Of a stretch of 64,000 nt of DNA, positions 58,185 through 64,000 are shown piece by piece (positions within the stretch are counted from its first letter, which is position 1; the number at the start of each line of letters is the position of its first letter). The notes beneath the pieces are model-generated. The model did no database searches. It was given only the letters and a program-made list of their open reading frames with translations, and was not told the origin of the DNA. A program made the position numbers and the translations under genes. Origin of the DNA: Plenodomus lindquistii (Eukaryota; Ascomycota; Dothideomycetes; Pleosporales; Leptosphaeriaceae); NCBI GenBank assembly GCA_025504975.1, contig JANUWI010000016.1:744001-808000 (forward strand), in the 5' to 3' direction.

Positions 58185-60061
58185 ATGTCCACCATTTTCG
58201 CGCGCTCCCCTCTCCAATCGCTCCCTATGGCCACAAACAGACCGACGACGCGACGACGCAGCGTGAAACAGGCCTTTGACGAGGACGATGCGCCTGCGCC
58301 CAAGCGGCCCAAGACCGACGTCAACGGCACAAACAAGCGGGCGGCCGCAGCGACGAAGAAGGCTGCCAAAGCTGCAAACTACGACGAGGATGACGATGGC
58401 TTTACGTTTACGCGTCGCACGTCGAGGAGAACGACCAAGGTGCCCGCTGTGTCCGCGCCTGAGCCCATACCCGAGAACGAGGTAGCAGCGCCTACGCGCA
58501 CCGACAACGCGACACAACTGCAGCCCAAAGCCCCCGTGCGGCGGAAGAAGACGTCCATCACCACCATTGAGATTGAGACTTCTGGTCCACAAAAGACTCG
58601 GCGGTCAACGCGTCTCTCCGCCGACAAGACACAGCTCGAAGTGCGCCCAAAATCTGTCTCTGTGGAGCCTTCACAAGCTCCGAAACGCACCAAGAAGAGC
58701 GCACCAGTGGAAAAGGAACGCAAGAAGCAGACCACACCCGCGCCGGAAGCACAAGCCGAGGATAAGGTTGCGTATGCGGGCGTGCAGACGCCTACCCACA
58801 ATGAGCTGCACGTTGCACAGAAACGCGATCCCAACGCGCAAAGGATCATGCTGCCTTTTGCGGATACGCCAGTGATCACGCGGAACAAGGAAATGCGAAA
58901 AGGCAATAAAGATGGGCCTCGAAGGAGCAGCACAGGCTTGCGTGGCAGGCGGGCCAGTTCGCTGATTGACAGTGGCATGTCGAATGGTGAGTTGGCACTC
59001 CAATTGGCACTGGTGTGGCAGAGCCGTGTTGACACGGCTGATCTTGCGCATTTGGGAGAGAGCACAACTGACGAGTCTAGCGCTACCGCATTCTGAAGTC
59101 GAAGTCCGCGATTTTTACAAGTACATTGAGCAGAGTTTGCCTGAGCCACGGCGGATGAAACAGCTCTTGACGTGGTGTGGATCGCGAGCGCTGCCGGAGA
59201 AGCCGTCTGGCGATGTCAAGAACGCAAATGCAATCATGGCGGGTGAGTCGGACACATGGGCTATGGCTGAGAGGATTTCGTTGACATGTAATAGCGCGAG
59301 CGATACAGCAAGAACTCATCGACGATTTTGCGAGTCGAACAGAGCTTTCGGATTGGTTCAGCAGAGTACGTAGAGTTTGTCTGGAAAGCCGAAATGAACA
59401 GGTGGCTGACAATGACCCAGGAAGAAACAGCACCACCACCCATAATCAAACGGCCGAACCCACAAAACGAGAAGAATAAGGCTACATTGGAGGAACTAGA
59501 AGAGGAGATAAAACGGTACGCTCGCCCTGCCCCTCTCCAGCGCCGTTACATACTAATAGAACCCACAGCCTCGAAGAAGAAAAGTCCGCCTGGGAAGCGC
59601 TCGCCTCCTCCACAGCGCAACCACCACCACCCGCACCCTCAATACAACCACCCACCACCCCCGCCCTCTCCTCAATCGACACCTCCCTCCTCTCCCCCTC
59701 TCAAGCCGCAATCCTCGCCTCCCTCCAACAACCCCAGCAACTACAACCCTCACCACAACCCACCTCTCCAACTATCCGCCCCCTACAGTCCTCCTTCACA
59801 TTCACATGCCCCACCACTCTACAACGTCACCTCTCTACCCTCGCCACCAACCTCGAACCCACAATCGACTTGTTCGCCGACGGCGTGCACAAAATCGAAC
59901 AGTATCGTGCAACGGCCGAGCGCGTGGCGGACCGTGTACTAGGTGCGGCAAGTCTGCGGCTTGAGGAGCGGGAGAAAGAGGTTCGAAGTAGAGTTGGGGC
60001 GCAGGGAATTGGGGTGGGGGATGTGCTGAGGGGGTTGGCGGGGGTATTGGGGGAGCAATGA
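58185..60061 (+). CDS. Mis13/Dsn1-like kinetochore MIND-complex subunit
   Basis: Exons 58185-58986, 59081-59242, 59295-59365, 59421-59515 and 59569-60061 give 540 aa; introns are 52-94 bp and phases agree. Dsn1/Mis13 belongs to the Mis12/MIND complex, which links centromeric chromatin to the Ndc80 microtubule coupler. Seen: a basic disordered N-terminus with repeated KKxA and RRSTR motifs; then the family's core block RRASSLIDSGMSNALPHSEV (across intron 1), DFYKYIEQSLPEPRRMKQLL, TWCGSRALPEKPSGD and IQQELIDDFASRTELSDW (across introns 2-3); a Glu/Lys coiled coil LEELEEEIKRLEEEKSAW; a Pro/Gln-rich linker; and a C-terminal helical part. The RRxS motif before the core resembles the Aurora-B-regulated site in other Dsn1 proteins (inference). 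A downstream in-frame ATG at 58227 is an alternative start. Confidence 0.85.
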
Positions 60062-60630
60062 TGGGTGGACAGATGGGACTATACGTGTCGTGTTGTGGAG
60101 TCTACTACGGCAGACAGGTCGAATGTACTTGGAATGCAAAAGCGTATGAGAATGATGTATGTGGCGTTTAACTTTTGCAACAAGCATGGCTGGCACCCTT
60201 TTTTTTCGGCGGCGGCGGCGGCGGCGGCGGCATCTGCTGGGTTCTTTCTGGGCATGGCTTATCTTCTGGGTGGGTGGGGTCTTTGTACATATACGATTGC
60301 GTTCGTTGAGCGAGTACTTGAAAAGCTCAAACATGTTCAAACGTCAGTGTGCACACACTTGGACACACACACAGAGAGAGAGAAAAAGAGAGAGATAGAG
60401 AGATGTCCTGTTTTCCATCGATATTCACGTCCTCGTTTCACATACAGCCTCATGTTCGCTCGCTCGCTGGGTGAGTGAGGTATTCACCTCCACACTCGCA
60501 AGATGGATGGACATTTGCCATGTTCTTCTTCCTTCTTCATCCTCATACTCCACATCTCCTCTGCTTCTACTTCTACTTCTCCTTCTGCATCCCCCCCCCC
60601 CCCCCTCTTTCATTCCACATCATCACCATA
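60062..60630. other. Short convergent intergenic region rich in simple repeats
   Basis: The tails of two converging genes meet here. It contains a GGC tract (about 60206-60231), a CACACA/GAGAGA tract (about 60362-60402) and a poly-C run (about 60590-60604). No gene. Confidence 0.65.
60206..60231. repeat. (GGC)n trinucleotide repeat
   Basis: About eight GGC units in the 3' flank of the Mis13-like gene; on the plus strand this gives a poly-Ala frame that should not be read as a gene. Confidence 0.85.
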
Positions 60631-62313
60631 TTACCACCCGACCCCCCAAACCCCTAACCTCCCAATCTCCCCCCCCTGCACGCCCAAATCCAGCAAGAAC
60701 CCCATACTCACGCGCAAAAAAACCACACGCTGCTCGAGGTACCGCAGCACGTTTACATCGGTCGTGGCTACGAGTTGTGCGGGGGTACGACCGAGGAGCT
60801 GTGTCCATGCTGATGGGGTAAGGAGGAGTTTGGACGAGGAGAGGGTGCCTGTTTCGTCGGTTAGGGGACCGAGCTATTCCAATCCCAATCGTCAGTTGTG
60901 AGTTTAGAGTAAGAGTAAGAGAAGAAGAGGGAGGGGGAAAAGGGCATACGATGCGAGGGTTGATACGAAGTTCAACGTCGGTCCCACACTGTCTACACTT
61001 CTCCGTCAGGGCATTTGCAAACACGGGGATCCCACAGCATTCATTGCTCATGAGCATGTTTCGCTTGAACGGCGTGACGATGTTGAGTGCGGTGATGATG
61101 ACGCTGAGGTAGCCTATACACCTTTCCTTGGGGTTTGAACGCGCAAAGTCGTCGATGTCTGCGAGGGTGAAGAGCGGTCGTTGGGCTGCTTGTTTGAATT
61201 CTTTGACTGCGATTTCGAGATCTGTTGACGCGATGGGGAAGGGGGGGTTCACATGTTCTTTTTTCGTGAGACGCTGGGCTAGGGCGCGGAGACGGCGTGC
61301 GTCGCCGGTGTCTGGGTCGATGTCGATGCGGGAATTTGCGTTGATGGTTAGTTTGGCGGTTTTGTCGATGCGCCAGCCTGGGTTGGAGATGAGGAGGATG
61401 GAGTGGGAGGGTTTGAGGTGGGTGGCTGAGGAGCAGAGGGAGGAGTAGAGGGTTAGCGTTGCGTCGGCCGTGTTGTCGAAGATGGTGAGGGTGAGGGTTG
61501 TTGTGGTGTTTGTGGTTGTGCGGTTGATGTCTCGAGGTAAGTGTTAGTGTGGTCTATCTATACGGTTGGGGCATGACTGGACGGGAAAGGAGAGGAGATT
61601 ATGTAGAGGAGACCACCATACATGTCCGCCTCGCCCCGATACTCTTCACACAAACCAGCACCTTTGGCTCTTCAACTTCGTACCCTCCATCGGTAAAACC
61701 CTTCAACGTCATCAGTCCTTCTAGTGGCCTCTCACCATCACACCCAAACGGCCGCTTGAACTGCGTCCCATCATCGTTGTTCTCATGTAGCATGACATGG
61801 CAGTTCCGCTCACCTTCTGGAAACACACTGGTAAACAGCTGCGCACTGCTCGGCGCAAGCGAGTTGTAGTCAGAGCTGTTACTCACATGCACCGTCCAGA
61901 TTGTGAGCAGTTGTCCCAAGCGAATCTTGTACACAGTGTGTGCGTACCAAAGACGAACTGTAAGCACGCCGGTATCGTCTGCAAGCATGATCTTTAGGCA
62001 TCCTTGCGCCGCTTTGTGAGACTTGCTGGGTTTGGATATGTCGTAGTAGTTCACTACGCGGCCTATGAGTTGGAGGTTCCGCGGGCCGGGCTCGAGATGC
62101 CCCAGAGAAGCTTCTTCGTATTCGAGGACTGGCTACAGATGTCAGTGTTTGAGCTGAGGGGAAGAGAATGAGTTGTTGTACAGTCCAAGTGCTAGCTGGA
62201 GTCGCTCCTGCCTCTTGCGCTGATGACTGCAGTTCTGCAGCGGTGAAGCCATCGCTGCTCTTCATTGGCGACGACGAGGTGAAGTAAGACTGTATAGACG
62301 ATGAAGCCGGCAT
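60631..62313 (-). CDS. OB-fold nucleic-acid-binding protein (RPA1/MEIOB-like)
   Basis: Exons 62313-62182, 62132-61622, 61530-60950 and 60873-60631 give about 488 aa. Introns are canonical (49, 91 and 76 bp). The N-terminus MPASSSIQSYFTSSSP resembles a PIP-box-like or flexible leader (QxxYF). An OB-fold-like segment follows (about 60-210): GRVVNYYDISKP, LKIMLADDTGVLTVRLWY, LGQLLTIWTVHVSN. A second OB-like part (about 220-400) contains LTLTIFDNTADATLTLYS and SILLISNPGWRIDKTAKLTI. Next is a cysteine cluster like the RPA70 C-terminal zinc motif (NECCGIPVF, EKCRQCGTDVEL). The architecture suggests single-stranded DNA binding in replication or meiotic recombination; whether it is a MEIOB relative is inference. 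The final exon crosses an eight-base G run, so its last 15 codons are sensitive to sequencing error. A possible 39-bp in-frame intron there does not change the frame. Confidence 0.7.
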
Positions 62314-62760
62314 CGTGCCTGCAAGAGCGACTTGATTTGTTGTTGATGTAGGGAGGTGTGGAGGCGAGGTGATAGAAGCTTCAGTGTTGAGGAAGGTACG
62401 TCCCTGCCATCCATGGATGGTTCCCCAACTCTAGGAAGTTACGACCTACGAGCGACATATTTCGGAAATTTCGCAGGCGCGTTGAGTCTCCCCTCGTTGT
62501 ACGTTGTGGGTGATTAGCTGCAGCCTCACGGTGTCTAACCAGCTCTTACGTCTCTGGGGCCTCCGCTGGTAGTATATGGGAATGTGGTCTCACGTGACAG
62601 GACTGACTATGGCATCACAATCTCTCTATATTGTTCTAAAGAGTGAATAGAGTTGGTCAAATCAAGCCTCATAAAACTCAATCTCCCTCCGTGTTTCCAT
62701 CTCACCACACCTCTAGTGGGTCGTAGCGGCTCGAGACCCCACGAAAGGCGACGACTCTGC
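62314..62760. other. Intergenic between OB-fold and inositol synthase genes
   Basis: Upstream region of the OB-fold gene and 3' flank of the inositol synthase gene. No coding signal. Confidence 0.55.
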
Positions 62761-64000
62761 TCACATGAAGAGCTTGTGTTCGAGGGTCATGTCGTTCTCG
62801 GGCTCAAGGCCGACACAGGCTCGGAAGATGTTGGTGAGAGCCGCACGCTGCTTGGCAAGGGCATTGACAACAGGAGTACCAGGGGGTGTGAGTGGAGCCT
62901 ACAAACGTTAGTGGAGAAACTTGACATGTGAGGTTGAGAACGACATACCTTTAGCATGTAGCTGAGCACGCTGAGAACGCTGTGGAAACCAGCAAACTTG
63001 GCGTCGTTTGTCTCAGCACTGTGGGCCTTCCACTGGACACGCGTCATCATCTCGGCAACGAGGACCAAGTCGATAATCAGAGGAGAGGCCAGAAGTGAGT
63101 CCTCGCAGACGTTGAACATGCTGATAGTCTGGTGACCGTCCAGGAAGATCTCGGCATAGTACTCATCAAGCGCACGCTTGTCGTCACCGACAGCGGGCAT
63201 GTACTTGATGACGACGCAATGATCAGGGTGTTCACCGTCCTTGTAGAGAACGTTGTTGGCAGCGACCATGTCATCAACAACGTTGGACTTGGAGATCTCC
63301 TTGGAACGGAACTGCTTCTGGGAGCTCAAGTTCATACCATCGTTGTTTCCGAGATGATTGTAGCTGGCAATGGAGGTGAGCTTGATACCGGCATTGATCA
63401 TGAAGTCGACAAGAGCAGACTTCATCTTGGTCTGTCCAGACTTGAAGTCGTCACCGCCGATGAAAGCGTTATGCTTCTCGGCTAGCTGAATAGCACCCGG
63501 GACGAACGTGTTCTGGGGAGATCCGTTGATGAACGGAACGCCCTCAAGGATAGAGGCAACAGCGAACACAGTGGAAGGAGCAACCTCTTCGTGGCCAGAT
63601 TCAATCGCCTTGAGCAAGTTGTCGGCGGTATCGTTGACACCCTCAAGAAGATTGGCAAAACGCTCCGTGTTGGCAGTCCACTGGACAATGACCTTGTCGA
63701 GACCATTGGCTGCCTTGAAGTCGCTGAAGCACTGTCAGTCACCATTCAAACTGTACTTCAGGATTTTGACCTACCGAATATCCTTGCGGATCTGCTCGAC
63801 ATGGGCCATGGAAGCCTTGGTGCCTTCGAGCACATTGTCGGCGCGCTCCTCCTGGTTGGCAGCAATGAAGTCAGGGTAGTAGATACTGGGCAGAGGCTTC
63901 ATGGCGCTCATCTCTTTGCGAACGAGAGACTTGAGCGAGGGAGACAAAACCTTGGCACGGTCCATGGCCTCGGAAAGGTTCATGCTGCTAATGTCCCAGC
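62761..64000 (-). CDS. INO1: Inositol-3-phosphate synthase, 3' part (cut by window end)
   Basis: Exons 64000-63775 (5' end outside the window), 63723-62949 and 62898-62761 encode the last 379 or so codons. The enzyme makes 1D-myo-inositol 3-phosphate from glucose 6-phosphate with NAD+, the first step of inositol synthesis for PI and phytate-type compounds, in the cytosol. Seen: GWDISSMNLSEAMDRA at the edge; LPSIYYPDFIAANQEERADN; VIVQWTANTERF; the long conserved block VPFINGSPQNTFVPGAIQLA, GGDDFKSGQTKMKSALVDF, SYNHLGNNDGMNLSSQKQFR, KSNVVDDMV; DEYYAEIFLDGHQTISMFNV then CEDSLLASPLIIDLV; and the C-terminus APLTPPGTPVVNALAKQRAA. The catalytic lysines in the GDDFKSGQTK and conserved SSQKQFRSKE/SK stretches are present. 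No defect in the visible part. Confidence 0.96.

Noticed and set aside
1..64000. tRNA, rRNA or CRISPR
   Set aside because: No convincing tRNA A/B-box pair with a cloverleaf was seen by eye, no rRNA-like sequence, and no spaced repeat arrays. A tRNA scan would be needed to exclude a tRNA fully.
54007..64000. PSD2 and INO1 as a phospholipid gene cluster, and Mis13 with the OB-fold gene as a chromosome cluster
   Set aside because: The genes run in mixed orientations with ordinary spacing; functional proximity is most simply chance in a compact fungal genome.

Overview
The window looks like nuclear DNA of a filamentous ascomycete, most likely a Dothideomycete (Pleosporales-like). The main reasons are the many 41-65 bp GT..AG introns with CTAAC/CTGAC-type branch sites and the gene content: a group I G-alpha, a CFEM-type membrane protein, an Ase1/MAP65, a Mis13-type kinetochore protein, a C2/EF-hand phosphatidylserine decarboxylase, a Fur-type NCS1 permease and an Ino1. 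Assignment below class level is inference. Gene models were assembled by hand from the sequence by joining reading frames at canonical splice sites.

Layout. 0.7-4.5 kb: one large gene of unknown function on the minus strand. 4.5-8.0 kb: gene-poor, decayed. 8.0-10.4 kb: Ase1-type microtubule bundler (+). 13.4-14.9 kb: conserved unknown protein with a KEN box (+). 15-19.3 kb: gene-free, partly AT/TpA-rich. 19.3-21.2 kb: NCS1 permease (-). 24.6-28.7 kb: an intact 356-aa unknown gene ('copy A', -) and a broken multispan membrane protein (-). 30.6-31.8 kb: G-alpha (-), with a long hexanucleotide repeat just upstream. 35.6-38.0 kb: CFEM membrane protein (+). 39.4-42.1 kb: transketolase (+). 42.9-43.9 kb: methyltransferase (+). 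44.0-45.1 kb: metaxin/Sam37-like (-). 45.85-50.9 kb: two degenerate relatives of copy A (B and C, +) and a broken patatin-like gene (-). 54.0-57.6 kb: phosphatidylserine decarboxylase (+). 58.2-60.1 kb: Mis13/Dsn1-like (+). 60.6-62.3 kb: OB-fold protein (-). 62.8-64.0 kb: 3' part of inositol-3-phosphate synthase (-), cut by the window end.

The window alternates between compact housekeeping blocks with intact multi-exon genes and gene-poor islands (about 4.5-7.9, 15-19, 21.2-30, 32-35.5 and 45-54 kb) that hold broken genes and a dispersed gene family. The most unusual feature is that family: one complete five-exon copy and two decayed copies about 20 kb away that keep the same intron positions. 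Psd2-type decarboxylase and Ino1 both serve phospholipid metabolism (PS to PE; inositol for PI), and Ase1 and Mis13 both serve mitosis, but nothing in the sequence suggests these pairs are functional clusters. No rRNA, tRNA, CRISPR array or intact transposon was recognised.
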